Source: Aquimarina sp. RZ0 (GTDB taxonomy: Bacteria > Bacteroidota > Bacteroidia > Flavobacteriales > Flavobacteriaceae). From it: DNA of 54,490 nucleotides. This document shows positions 43,087 to 52,002 of this stretch, piece after piece; within the stretch, counting starts at the first letter, position 1, and each line of letters opens with the position of its first letter. The position numbers and the translations under genes were made by a program. The notes beneath the pieces are model-generated. The model was not told where the DNA came from, made no database searches, and saw only the letters and a program-made list of their open reading frames with translations. The stretch is from the NCBI RefSeq assembly GCF_008370685.1, contig NZ_VTZU01000046.1, positions 1 to 54,490 on the forward strand. The letters run 5' to 3'.

Positions 43087-44055
43087 GTGAAAAGCAAAAT
43101 TCCGTGGCAGGATAAACCTAAAGAATCTAATGATGTGATCTGGAGGTATACTAAGAACCCAATAATACAAAGAGATGCAATACCAACAGCTAATAGTATT
43201 TTTAATAGTGCTGTTGTTCCCTTTAATGATGGGTTTGCTGGTGTTTTCAGGTGTGATAATAAAGCGGTACAGATGAATATTTTTGTAGGTTTTAGTGCAG
43301 ATGGAATTGATTGGAAAATAAATCATGAACCTATTATCATGCAAGAAGGAAATACGGAGATGATTACTTCTGAGTATAAGTATGATCCTCGCGTAACTTT
43401 TATTGAAGATCGATATTGGATTACCTGGTGTAATGGATATTTTGGACCAACAATAGGTATAGCGTATACATTTGATTTTATTGAATTTTTTCAATGCGAA
43501 AATGCATTTTTGCCTTTCAATAGGAATGGAGTTTTATTTCCAGAAAAGATCCAGGGTAACTATGCAATGTTAAGTAGACCCAGTGATAATGGACATACTC
43601 CTTTTGGAGATATTTTTATAAGCTATAGCCCAGATATGAAATATTGGGGAGCACATAGAAATGTAATGCAGGTAACTCCTTTTGAAGAGAGTGCCTGGCA
43701 ATGTACAAAAATAGGTGCAGGATCAGTACCTTTTCTTACAGAAGAAGGCTGGTTGATGTTTTATCACGGAGTGATTAATACCTGCAATGGATTTAGATAT
43801 GCTATGGGAGCAGCAATTTTGGATACGCAGTGTCCTGAGATCGTAAAATATAGAACAAAACCATATCTTTTATCTCCTTCGGTTTTTTATGAGCAGGTAG
43901 GAGATGTTCCTAATGTAATATTTCCTTGTGCGACTCTACAGGATATAGCACAAGATAAAACAGCAATTTATTATGGAGCAGCAGATACAGTAGTTGCCTT
44001 AGCATTTGGGAGAATAAGCGAAATTATTAAGTTTACTAAAGAAAATACGATATAA
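43087..44055 (+). CDS. GH130 beta-mannoside phosphorylase
   Basis: The 322-residue protein starts at GTG 43087 and has no signal peptide, so it acts in the cytoplasm. The five-bladed propeller motifs of GH130 are visible: NSIFNSAVVPFNDGFAGVFR, YDPRVTFIEDRYWITWCNG (Asp100 as the likely catalytic acid), SRPSDNG, and WLMFYHGV. Family members of this length phosphorolyse Man-beta-1,4-GlcNAc or beta-1,4-mannosides to mannose-1-phosphate. Between mannosidases and a glycosylasparaginase, the Man-GlcNAc disaccharide from the N-glycan core is the most fitting substrate. Confidence 0.9.
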   Translation: MKSKIPWQDKPKESNDVIWRYTKNPIIQRDAIPTANSIFNSAVVPFNDGFAGVFRCDNKAVQMNIFVGFSADGIDWKINHEPIIMQEGNTEMITSEYKYDPRVTFIEDRYWITWCNGYFGPTIGIAYTFDFIEFFQCENAFLPFNRNGVLFPEKIQGNYAMLSRPSDNGHTPFGDIFISYSPDMKYWGAHRNVMQVTPFEESAWQCTKIGAGSVPFLTEEGWLMFYHGVINTCNGFRYAMGAAILDTQCPEIVKYRTKPYLLSPSVFYEQVGDVPNVIFPCATLQDIAQDKTAIYYGAADTVVALAFGRISEIIKFTKENTI

Positions 44056-44056
44056 G

Positions 44057-45154
44057 ATGACCAGTATTAGTTTTGAGTATTCCAGATCAGGTAAACAAAT
44101 AAAAATGTTTTGTGCCTTGTGTGTCCTTTTTATAGGACTAGTTTGCGATGCTCAAACTATACCAGAATCATATATAGCATATTATACTACAGAACCTATT
44201 ACAATTGATGGAGTGCCATCAGAAGAGGCTTGGAAAAAAGTAAGACCAACAACTCCATTTATAGATATAGAAGGAAAAAAAATACCTAAGTATGAAACCT
44301 CTGTAAAAATATTGTGGAATGATACCTATGTTTATTTTTTTGCAGAACTCGAAGAACCACACGTATGGGGGAATCTAAAACAGAGAGATACAATTATTTA
44401 TCAAAATAATGATTTTGAAATTTTTATAGATCCTGATAATGATACACAGAATTATTATGAGTTTGAGATCAACGCTTTAAATACACTTTGGGATTTATTT
44501 CTTACAAAACCGTACAGAGAAGGAACTCCGGTACTTAATGATTGGGATGCAAATGGGTTTCAATCTTCGGTAAAAGTACACGGCACATTAAATAACCCGA
44601 AGGATGCGGATAAGGGCTGGTCTATCGAAATAGCAATTCCTTTTAAAGTTTTCAGAACATCTTATTTTGATCAAAATATTCCTAAGGATACATTCTGGAG
44701 AGTAAATTTTTCAAGAGTACACTGGGATTTTAAACTTGAGAATAATAGATATTACCGAAAAAAGGATGATAAAGGAAACATCAAACCTGAATACAATTGG
44801 GTGTGGTCTCCAATAGGAGTAATTAATATGCACCGACCAGAAGACTGGGGATATGTATACTTCTCTTCAAAAAAAGCAGGAGAAAAAGATGAATTCAAAA
44901 TACCAGAAGATGAAAAAGTAAAAGATATTCTGTATCAATTGTATCGACAGCAAAAAGAATATTATAAAAAAAATAATCAGTGGGCTACGAGTTTTTCAGA
45001 ATTATCAAACGCAGATGGTTATGTAGAAAACAATAAACTGATACGAACGATAGAAAATCATCAAACTGGTTTTAATATTAGTGCGATTAGCCCTTACACA
45101 AAACGGTTGTTTGTTATAAAAGAAGATGGTAAAATTATTCAAAAAACAGATTGA
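44057..45154 (+). CDS. Secreted CBM9-like carbohydrate-binding protein
   Basis: The 365-residue protein has a signal sequence (MFCALCVLFIGLVCDAQ, preceded by 16 residues if the first ATG is used; an alternative start is Met17). Residues ~35-215 resemble the CBM9-like domain of Bacteroidota (ITIDGVPSEEAWKKV, VKILWNDTYVYFFAELEEPHVW, NNDFEIFIDPDNDTQNYYEFEINA in part, WSIEIAIPF). The C-terminal ~130 residues are charged with no clear domain. It starts one base after the GH130 stop. It may bind glycans at the periplasm or surface; catalytic function is not expected. Confidence 0.75.
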   Translation: MTSISFEYSRSGKQIKMFCALCVLFIGLVCDAQTIPESYIAYYTTEPITIDGVPSEEAWKKVRPTTPFIDIEGKKIPKYETSVKILWNDTYVYFFAELEEPHVWGNLKQRDTIIYQNNDFEIFIDPDNDTQNYYEFEINALNTLWDLFLTKPYREGTPVLNDWDANGFQSSVKVHGTLNNPKDADKGWSIEIAIPFKVFRTSYFDQNIPKDTFWRVNFSRVHWDFKLENNRYYRKKDDKGNIKPEYNWVWSPIGVINMHRPEDWGYVYFSSKKAGEKDEFKIPEDEKVKDILYQLYRQQKEYYKKNNQWATSFSELSNADGYVENNKLIRTIENHQTGFNISAISPYTKRLFVIKEDGKIIQKTD

Positions 45155-45161
45155 ATTAAGT

Positions 45162-46268
45162 ATGAGAATGATTAAAAGTATAGTACTGTGCATTAGCTGT
45201 TTTGTTGTGAGTTGTACATCAAAAGAAAAGGAGGTAAAGAAGGCAAGTGAAGTTATAACCGAAATACCTGCAGCACCATTTAAATACTGGACCTGGATAA
45301 CAGCAGATACTACAAGATCAAAAGAAGAATATAAGGCTGAGTTTAAAAAATATAGAGTAAATGGGATAGATGCAGTATTGATTAACACACTGGCGAATCC
45401 TGAAGTTCTAAAAAAACTAACCCCTTTGGCGACAAAAGAAGGGTTAGAAGTCCATGCCTGGATGTTTACTATGAATAGACCAGATGATGCTATTGCCTTA
45501 CAACATCCAGAGTGGTATGCTGTAAGCAAAGAAGGAAATTCATGTTTTGACACGCGACCTTATATAGATTATTACCAATGGTTATGTCCAACAAGAAAAG
45601 AATCCCGAGATCATATTTTGAGATTAGTCGAAAATTTGGCAAAGGTTGAAGGAATAACAAGTGTACATCTGGATTATATACGATATTCAGATATATTTTT
45701 ACCTATAGGATTATTACCAAAATATAACCTGAAGCAAGATACAGAATTACCAGAGTTTGATTTTTGTTACTGTGATGTCTGTATACGCACATTTCAGAAA
45801 ATACATCATAAAAACCCTAAAGAGAGTGTGAATACTGCTGTCGATATAGAATGGAAACAATTTAGGCTTACACAGATAAAAAAAGTAGTAGATGAAGCCT
45901 ATGAGATAGTACATAGATACAATAAAAAATTGACGGCTGCTGTATTTCCGTATCCGGAAATGGCAGATCATATGGTAAGACAGCGCTGGGATAAATGGAA
46001 TTTAGATGAGGTGTTGCCTATGATATATCACAATTTTTATAATGAAGAAGTTGATTGGATTGGTTTTGCTACCAGACAAGGAGTAAAAGATCTTATAGGA
46101 AAACAAACCAAATTGCATACAGGTATTTATTTGCCGCCGATGAGTACAGGAGATGTTACCAAAGCAATACAATTAGCAAAGGATAATGGAGCGGCAGGAA
46201 TCTCATTTTATGATGGAAATGCAATTACAGAAGAACAATTTGAAGCGATAAAAACTTCTAAGAAATGA
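45162..46268 (+). CDS. GHL10-like putative glycosidase lipoprotein
   Basis: I use ATG 45162 (MRMIKSIVLCISCFVVSC, a lipoprotein signal); an ATG at 45126 would overlap the previous gene and extend the signal with charged residues. The ~368-residue protein resembles the GHL10 glycosyl-hydrolase-like family (TIM barrel): WTWITADTTRSKEEYKAEFKKYRVNGIDAVLIN in part, VHAWMFTMNRPD, LCPTRKESRDHILRLVENLA and SVHLDYIRYSD, the family signature with conserved Asp/Tyr/Arg. Activity and substrate of GHL10 are poorly known. Its place between GH130 and GH92 genes suggests action on the same glycan. Confidence 0.75.
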   Translation: MRMIKSIVLCISCFVVSCTSKEKEVKKASEVITEIPAAPFKYWTWITADTTRSKEEYKAEFKKYRVNGIDAVLINTLANPEVLKKLTPLATKEGLEVHAWMFTMNRPDDAIALQHPEWYAVSKEGNSCFDTRPYIDYYQWLCPTRKESRDHILRLVENLAKVEGITSVHLDYIRYSDIFLPIGLLPKYNLKQDTELPEFDFCYCDVCIRTFQKIHHKNPKESVNTAVDIEWKQFRLTQIKKVVDEAYEIVHRYNKKLTAAVFPYPEMADHMVRQRWDKWNLDEVLPMIYHNFYNEEVDWIGFATRQGVKDLIGKQTKLHTGIYLPPMSTGDVTKAIQLAKDNGAAGISFYDGNAITEEQFEAIKTSKK

Positions 46269-46311
46269 TAGTACTATACTCTGAGAGATGAATTAAAGAT
46301 TAGATGGATAC

Positions 46312-48576
46312 ATGAACTATAAAATAAGTTATTTACATATTATTTTACTGTTTCTTCTTTGGTCTTGTAAAAAAGAATCAAAACAAAATAATGATTTAAT
46401 AGAAGAAATATCGATGACTACCTATGTAAATCCATTTATTGGGACAGATGGTCCGGGGAATACTTATCCCGGAGCTACACTCCCTTTTGGGATGGTGCAA
46501 TTAAGCCCGGATATAGGAATACCTGGATGGGATAGGATAGCAGGGTATTATTATAAAGACTCTATTATTAGTGGATTTTCTCATACACATCTTACCGGTA
46601 CCGGAGCGGGAGATTTATACGATATTTTGGTAATGCCTACAAACAGTAAATTTTCAAAAAAAATAAAAAATAATAACTACAAACCCTTTTCGACATATAC
46701 TCATGATAGAGAAAATGCTTCTCCGGGATACTATACGGTAGATTTATTAGATTATAATATCAAAGCAGAATTAACCACAACAAATAGAGTAGGAATACAT
46801 AGATATACATTTCCTAAAGATTCTGCTACAGCGATTCATGTAGATCTGGGTTATGCCATAAATTGGGATAAGGCTACAGACACTTATATAGAAAAAGTGA
46901 ATGATTCTACCATACAGGGATACCGGATGTCGACAGGATGGGCAAAGGATCAGCGTATATATTTTGTAATGCAGTTTTCAAAACCATATCAAAAATATTC
47001 AGTATTTAAGAACGATACAATCACTACGTTACCTGTACAAGGAGCGGATACTAAAATAATACTCCAGTATGATACAGAAGAAGGAGAACAAATAGTGATA
47101 AAGACAGGGATTTCTACTGCTGGTTTTGAGGGAGCTAAGCAATCCTTGCTGAAAGAAACTTCAGATTTTAATTTTGATAAGTATCAGAAGAAAGCGCAAC
47201 AAGTATGGGAAAAAGAATTACAAAAAATAAAGATTGTCACAGCTGATAAAAATAAGAAGCATATCTTTTACACCATGATGTATCAATCCATGTTAGCACC
47301 TACACTATTAAGTGACGCTAACGGAGATTATAAGGGAGCCAACGACACGATTACAAAAGCCAGAGGGTTTAATCGGTACGATACTTTTTCTTTATGGGAT
47401 ACTTTTAGAGCAGCACATCCACTCCATACTATTATTCAAAAAGAACGCGTATCCGATATGATACAATCACTATTAGCACATTATATAGAAACAGGAATAC
47501 TACCGGTATGGTCTATGCAGGGTAATGAAACCAATATGATGATAGGGTATCACGCCGTCCCGGTAATTGTAGATGCATATTTTAAAGGTTTTGAGTTTGA
47601 TACAGAATTGGCTTTTAATGCTTGTATAAAAAGTGCGATGGTCGATGATAGACAAATAGATATTTATAAGAAACTAGGATACGTCCCAACAGGAGAAGAT
47701 CATGAAAACTGGTCCGTATCAAAGACGATGGAGTATGCTTATGACGATTGGTGTATTGCCATGTTTGCAAAAGACCTGGGGAAAGAAGAAGTGTATACCT
47801 ATTTTCTAAAACGCTCTGAAAACTGGAAGAACCTCTATAATGATAAAAGATCATGGCTGCAGCCAAAAGATATTGAAGGGAATTTTGTAGAACCTTTTGT
47901 CCCAAAGGAATATACACCCTATTTCTGCGAAAGTAATGCTTGGCAGTATTATTGGTTTGTTCCTCAGGATATTGATGGATTGATTAAAAAAACCGGAGGT
48001 GAAGAACGGTTTTCAGAAAAATTAGACTCCATGTTTTCTTATAGGTCTACTTCTGGAGATAAGCTACCTATATTTAGTACAGGTATGATAGGACAATATG
48101 TACATGGTAATGAGCCGAGTCACCACATTGCTTACTTATATAACTATGTACAAAAACCCTCAAAAACACAAGAACTTACCAGACGTATTCTCGAAGAACA
48201 ATATAAAAATGAACCTAATGGTCATTGTGGCAATGAGGATTGTGGGCAAATGTCATCCTGGTATATTTTTAGTGCCCTGGGGTTTTATCCAGTAAATCCT
48301 GCACAAGGAGTGTACATGTTGACGTCTCCATTATTTGAGAAATCAGAACTACAGATATCCGATACGACTACGCTTAGTATCAAAGCAAATAACCTTTCTG
48401 ATAAAAACATATATATACAAAAAGTCATGCTTAATGATAAAGAAGTAAAAAGACCATTTATTACCCATCAGGAAATTATAAAAGGAGGAACTCTAGAATT
48501 TGATATGAGTGACTTACCCAATGACACTATTTTTTCGGAAGGAACATTACCTAAAATAAACAGCATATACAAATGA
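46312..48576 (+). CDS. GH92 alpha-mannosidase, lipoprotein (copy 2)
   Basis: The 754-residue enzyme has a lipoprotein signal (LLFLLWSC). GH92 motifs are complete: NPFIGTDGPGNTYPGATLPFGMVQ (in part), GNETNMMIGYHAVPVIVDAY (~403), VHGNEPSHHIAYLYN with the expected catalytic acid Glu601, and GNEDCGQMSSWYIFSALGFYPV (in part, ~643). It is the closest relative of copy 1 in the locus, so both likely attack similar alpha-mannosyl linkages. It overlaps the following asparaginase gene by four bases (ATGA), showing translational coupling. Confidence 0.95.
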   Translation: MNYKISYLHIILLFLLWSCKKESKQNNDLIEEISMTTYVNPFIGTDGPGNTYPGATLPFGMVQLSPDIGIPGWDRIAGYYYKDSIISGFSHTHLTGTGAGDLYDILVMPTNSKFSKKIKNNNYKPFSTYTHDRENASPGYYTVDLLDYNIKAELTTTNRVGIHRYTFPKDSATAIHVDLGYAINWDKATDTYIEKVNDSTIQGYRMSTGWAKDQRIYFVMQFSKPYQKYSVFKNDTITTLPVQGADTKIILQYDTEEGEQIVIKTGISTAGFEGAKQSLLKETSDFNFDKYQKKAQQVWEKELQKIKIVTADKNKKHIFYTMMYQSMLAPTLLSDANGDYKGANDTITKARGFNRYDTFSLWDTFRAAHPLHTIIQKERVSDMIQSLLAHYIETGILPVWSMQGNETNMMIGYHAVPVIVDAYFKGFEFDTELAFNACIKSAMVDDRQIDIYKKLGYVPTGEDHENWSVSKTMEYAYDDWCIAMFAKDLGKEEVYTYFLKRSENWKNLYNDKRSWLQPKDIEGNFVEPFVPKEYTPYFCESNAWQYYWFVPQDIDGLIKKTGGEERFSEKLDSMFSYRSTSGDKLPIFSTGMIGQYVHGNEPSHHIAYLYNYVQKPSKTQELTRRILEEQYKNEPNGHCGNEDCGQMSSWYIFSALGFYPVNPAQGVYMLTSPLFEKSELQISDTTTLSIKANNLSDKNIYIQKVMLNDKEVKRPFITHQEIIKGGTLEFDMSDLPNDTIFSEGTLPKINSIYK

Positions 48577-49586
48577 ATAAAAATACAATTCAATATCAAT
48601 TTCTGACCGTATTTTTGGCATTGACCTTTTTTGGTTGTACAACCAAAAAGAACACGAAAGAAGAGACCGTGGCGATTATAAAAAAGAAAGGCGTAGCAGT
48701 AGTTATAAAACCCATTGTTATTTCTACCTGGAATCACGGGATTCCTGCTAATGAGGAGGCCTGGAAGATATTAGATGCAGGAGGAAAAGCACTTGATGCA
48801 GTAGAAAAAGGTGTTAGAACGGCAGAAGCAAATCCCGAAATCCAGACTGTAGGACTAGGTGGCTTTCCTGATAGAGAAGGTAATGTCACCCTTGATGCCT
48901 GTATTATGGATCATCAGAGTAATTGTGGATCCGTGTCTTTTTTACAGCATATTAAACATCCCATCTCTGTAGCCAGAAAAGTGATGGAAGAAACTCCACA
49001 TATCATGCTTACCGGAGAAGGAGCCTTGCAATTTGCATTAGAACAGGGATTTAAGAAAGAAGAATTACTTACACCGGCATCTAAAAAAGCCTATGAAGAA
49101 TGGTTACAAAAAACAGACTATAAGCCAGTTATCAATATAGAAAATCATGATACAATTAGTATGTTGGCATTGGATGAAGACGGGAATCTATCAGGTGCTT
49201 GCACAACCAGTGGAGCAGCCTGGAAAATGCATGGTAGGGTTGGAGATTCTCCTATAATCGGATCGGGGTTGTTTTTGGATAATGAGATAGGAGCAGCAGC
49301 TGCAACAGGATTAGGTGAAGCGGTGATCAGAACAGCTGGCAGTGCAATGGTTGTAGAATTAATGCGACAAGGCAAATCACCATATCAAGCTTGTAAAGAG
49401 GTAGTAGAACGGATCTATAAAGTACATAAAAACCATTCGGATTTAGCATATCTGCAAGTTGGATTTATAGCATTAAATAAAAATGGAGAGTATGGTTCGT
49501 ATTGCCTGCGTCCTGGTTTTAATTTTGCTATAAAAAGTAAAGAAGTAAATAATAAACTGATAGATGCTGATTTCAAAATAAAATAA
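48573..49586 (+). CDS. Glycosylasparaginase (N4-(beta-N-acetylglucosaminyl)-L-asparaginase)
   Basis: The 337-residue Ntn-hydrolase has a lipoprotein-type signal (TFFGC). It cleaves itself to free the nucleophile Thr194 in ENHDTISMLALDEDG; neighbouring GACTTSGAAWKMHGRVGDSPI (in part), GSGLFLDNEIGAAAATGLGE and IRTAGSAMVVELMRQGKSP match the flavobacterial enzyme. It hydrolyses GlcNAc-Asn, the final step in taking N-glycans off peptides. It starts in an ATGA overlap with GH92 copy 2 and precedes copy 3 by one base. Its presence is the strongest single indicator that the locus deals with N-glycans. Confidence 0.94.
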   Translation: MNKNTIQYQFLTVFLALTFFGCTTKKNTKEETVAIIKKKGVAVVIKPIVISTWNHGIPANEEAWKILDAGGKALDAVEKGVRTAEANPEIQTVGLGGFPDREGNVTLDACIMDHQSNCGSVSFLQHIKHPISVARKVMEETPHIMLTGEGALQFALEQGFKKEELLTPASKKAYEEWLQKTDYKPVINIENHDTISMLALDEDGNLSGACTTSGAAWKMHGRVGDSPIIGSGLFLDNEIGAAAATGLGEAVIRTAGSAMVVELMRQGKSPYQACKEVVERIYKVHKNHSDLAYLQVGFIALNKNGEYGSYCLRPGFNFAIKSKEVNNKLIDADFKIK

Positions 49587-49587
49587 G

Positions 49588-51936
49588 ATGACTAACGCTC
49601 GATGTATTACAATATTTTTTGGTTACCTTTTTTTGATGTGCTCCTGTAATCAAGAACCAGAAATAATTAAAACAGTAAACGAGTCTAAAAAAGAGACAGA
49701 AATAAGTTTAACCGATTATGTCAACCCTTTGATGGGTACTGATTCTGCATTTGATTTATCAAACGGAAATACTTATCCGGCAATTGCTACTCCATGGGGG
49801 ATGAATTTCTGGACACCAATGACCTCTAAAATGGGAGATGGATGGACCTATAAGTATGATGAAAATACAATAAGAGGTATTAAGCAAACGCACCAACCGA
49901 GCCCCTGGATCAATGATTATGCTGCTTTTTCGCTAATGGCTGTTACCGGAAAGCTCAAATATAAAGAAGAAGAGAGAGCTTCCTGGTTTTCTCATAAGGC
50001 AGAAACTGTAAAACCACATTATTATAGCGTATACCTTGCGGATTATGATGTGACAGCCGAGGTGGCTCCTACAGAACGCGCTGCTCATTTTAGGTTTACT
50101 TTTCCTGAGAAAGAAGAATCGTTTATCCTACTAGATGCTTTTTTTAAAGGTTCTATGGTAAAAATTATTCCGGAAGAACGAAAAATAATTGGGTACTGTA
50201 GAAATAATAGCGGAGGAGTACCAGATAATTTTCATAACTATTTTGTAGCAGAATTTGATAAAGATTTCAACGTAAGTCACACTTGGGGAAATGACTGGAA
50301 ATTTCTAGAGAATTCAAAAGAAAATAAAGGAGAGCATGTAGGTGCAATTATTGGGTTTAACACAAAAAAAGGAGAAGCTGTACACGTAAAAGTAGCCTCT
50401 TCTTTTATCAGTCCGGAGCAAGCACAGGTAAACCTCAATCGGGAAATAGGAGAAGATACATTTGATGAAACCCTGACAAAAGCCAAGAATACTTGGGAAA
50501 AAGAACTGAATAAAATCCAGATAGAAAGCGATAACACAGAGCAAATAAAAACGTTTTATTCTTGTCTTTATAGAGTATTACTTTTCCCCAGAAAGTTTTA
50601 CGAATTCAATAAAAAAAATGAAGTAATACATTATAGTCCATATAATGGGGAAGTATTGCTAGGGTATATGTTTACAGACAATGGTTTTTGGGATACATTC
50701 AGAGCCGTATTTCCTTTTTTTAATATGATGTATCCAGAATTGAACGGACATATAATGCAGGGATTGGCAAATACCTATAAAGAATCCGGGTGGCTTCCTG
50801 AATGGGCAAGTCCCGGACATCGCGATTGTATGATAGGATCAAACTCTGCACCTATTATTGTAGATGCATTTTTAAAAGGCGTTCCAGACATAGATACAGA
50901 AACGTTATTCGAAGCGATTATTAAAAACACAACCACAACATCAGGAAGACCGTTGTCTAATGGTAATGAAATACGTTCTGTAGGTAGAGAAGGTCTCGAC
51001 TATTATAATAAATTGGGATATGTGCCTTATGATGTGAAGATTAACGAAAACGCTGCGAGAACACTCGAGTATGCATATGCTGATTTTACGATTGCAAAGA
51101 TGGCAGAAAAGCTAGGGAAAAATGATATTGCAAAAAAGTTCTACAAGCGATCCCTAAATTATAAAAACCTATATGATCCATCCACGCAATTAATGCGCGG
51201 AAAAAACAAAGATGGAAGTTTCCAGACTCCTTTTAATCCTTTAAAATGGGGAGATGCCTTTACAGAAGGGAATAGTCTGCATTATACTTGGTCTGTTTTT
51301 CATGATATTGAAGGCTTGATTCAACTTATGGGAGGGACATCACAGTTCGAAAAGCAACTGGATCGCGTATTTACAATGCCACCAGATTTTGATGCTTCGT
51401 ACTATGGATTTACCATCCACGAGATTCGAGAAATGCAAATCGTTAATATGGGTAATTATGCACACGGTAATCAGCCTATCCAGCATATGATTTACTTATA
51501 TAATTATGCGAATGCAGCACACAAAACTCAGGAGAAGGTCAGAGAAGTAATGGATAAACTATATACTGCCACACCAGATGGATATTGTGGAGACGAAGAT
51601 AACGGACAAACATCTGCCTGGTATGTGTTCAGTGCTTTAGGATTTTATCCGGTAACACCTGGAGTTGATCAATATGTGATTGGAAGTCCATTGTTTAAGA
51701 AAGCAATCATTACATTAGAGAACGGAAATAAGTTTACGATCAATGCTCCGGATAATACCAAAGAAAATGTGTATATACAATCCGCGATATTGAACGGAGC
51801 TGCTTATGATAAGACATATCTAAATTTTAAAACGATTCAGAATGGAGGAGAATTACATTTTAACCTGAGTAATATCCCTAATAAAAATTGGGCAGCTACA
51901 GAAGACGCAGTACCGTATTCATTGAGCAAAGAATAA
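49588..51936 (+). CDS. GH92 family protein with Gln at the catalytic-acid position (copy 3)
   Basis: The 782-residue protein has a lipoprotein signal (LFLMCSC). GH92 domains are complete, but motifs differ from copies 1 and 2: SPGHRDCMIGSNSAPIIVDAFLKG (in part) replaces ETNxMxGYH, and AHGNQPIQHMIYLYN has Gln629 where the others have Glu. GYCGDEDNGQTSAWYVFSALG keeps the acidic pair. GH92 members with Gln at this position are reported to act on mannose-1-phosphate-6-mannose, where the good leaving group needs no acid; copy 3 may therefore uncap phosphomannosyl glycans (inference). It starts one base after the asparaginase stop. Confidence 0.92.
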   Translation: MTNARCITIFFGYLFLMCSCNQEPEIIKTVNESKKETEISLTDYVNPLMGTDSAFDLSNGNTYPAIATPWGMNFWTPMTSKMGDGWTYKYDENTIRGIKQTHQPSPWINDYAAFSLMAVTGKLKYKEEERASWFSHKAETVKPHYYSVYLADYDVTAEVAPTERAAHFRFTFPEKEESFILLDAFFKGSMVKIIPEERKIIGYCRNNSGGVPDNFHNYFVAEFDKDFNVSHTWGNDWKFLENSKENKGEHVGAIIGFNTKKGEAVHVKVASSFISPEQAQVNLNREIGEDTFDETLTKAKNTWEKELNKIQIESDNTEQIKTFYSCLYRVLLFPRKFYEFNKKNEVIHYSPYNGEVLLGYMFTDNGFWDTFRAVFPFFNMMYPELNGHIMQGLANTYKESGWLPEWASPGHRDCMIGSNSAPIIVDAFLKGVPDIDTETLFEAIIKNTTTTSGRPLSNGNEIRSVGREGLDYYNKLGYVPYDVKINENAARTLEYAYADFTIAKMAEKLGKNDIAKKFYKRSLNYKNLYDPSTQLMRGKNKDGSFQTPFNPLKWGDAFTEGNSLHYTWSVFHDIEGLIQLMGGTSQFEKQLDRVFTMPPDFDASYYGFTIHEIREMQIVNMGNYAHGNQPIQHMIYLYNYANAAHKTQEKVREVMDKLYTATPDGYCGDEDNGQTSAWYVFSALGFYPVTPGVDQYVIGSPLFKKAIITLENGNKFTINAPDNTKENVYIQSAILNGAAYDKTYLNFKTIQNGGELHFNLSNIPNKNWAATEDAVPYSLSKE

Positions 51937-52002
51937 TCGTATATAAGAGGCGCATCATAGGGTTCTAAATCGATGAGGTCTTAATTAATAAAATTAGAAA
52001 AT

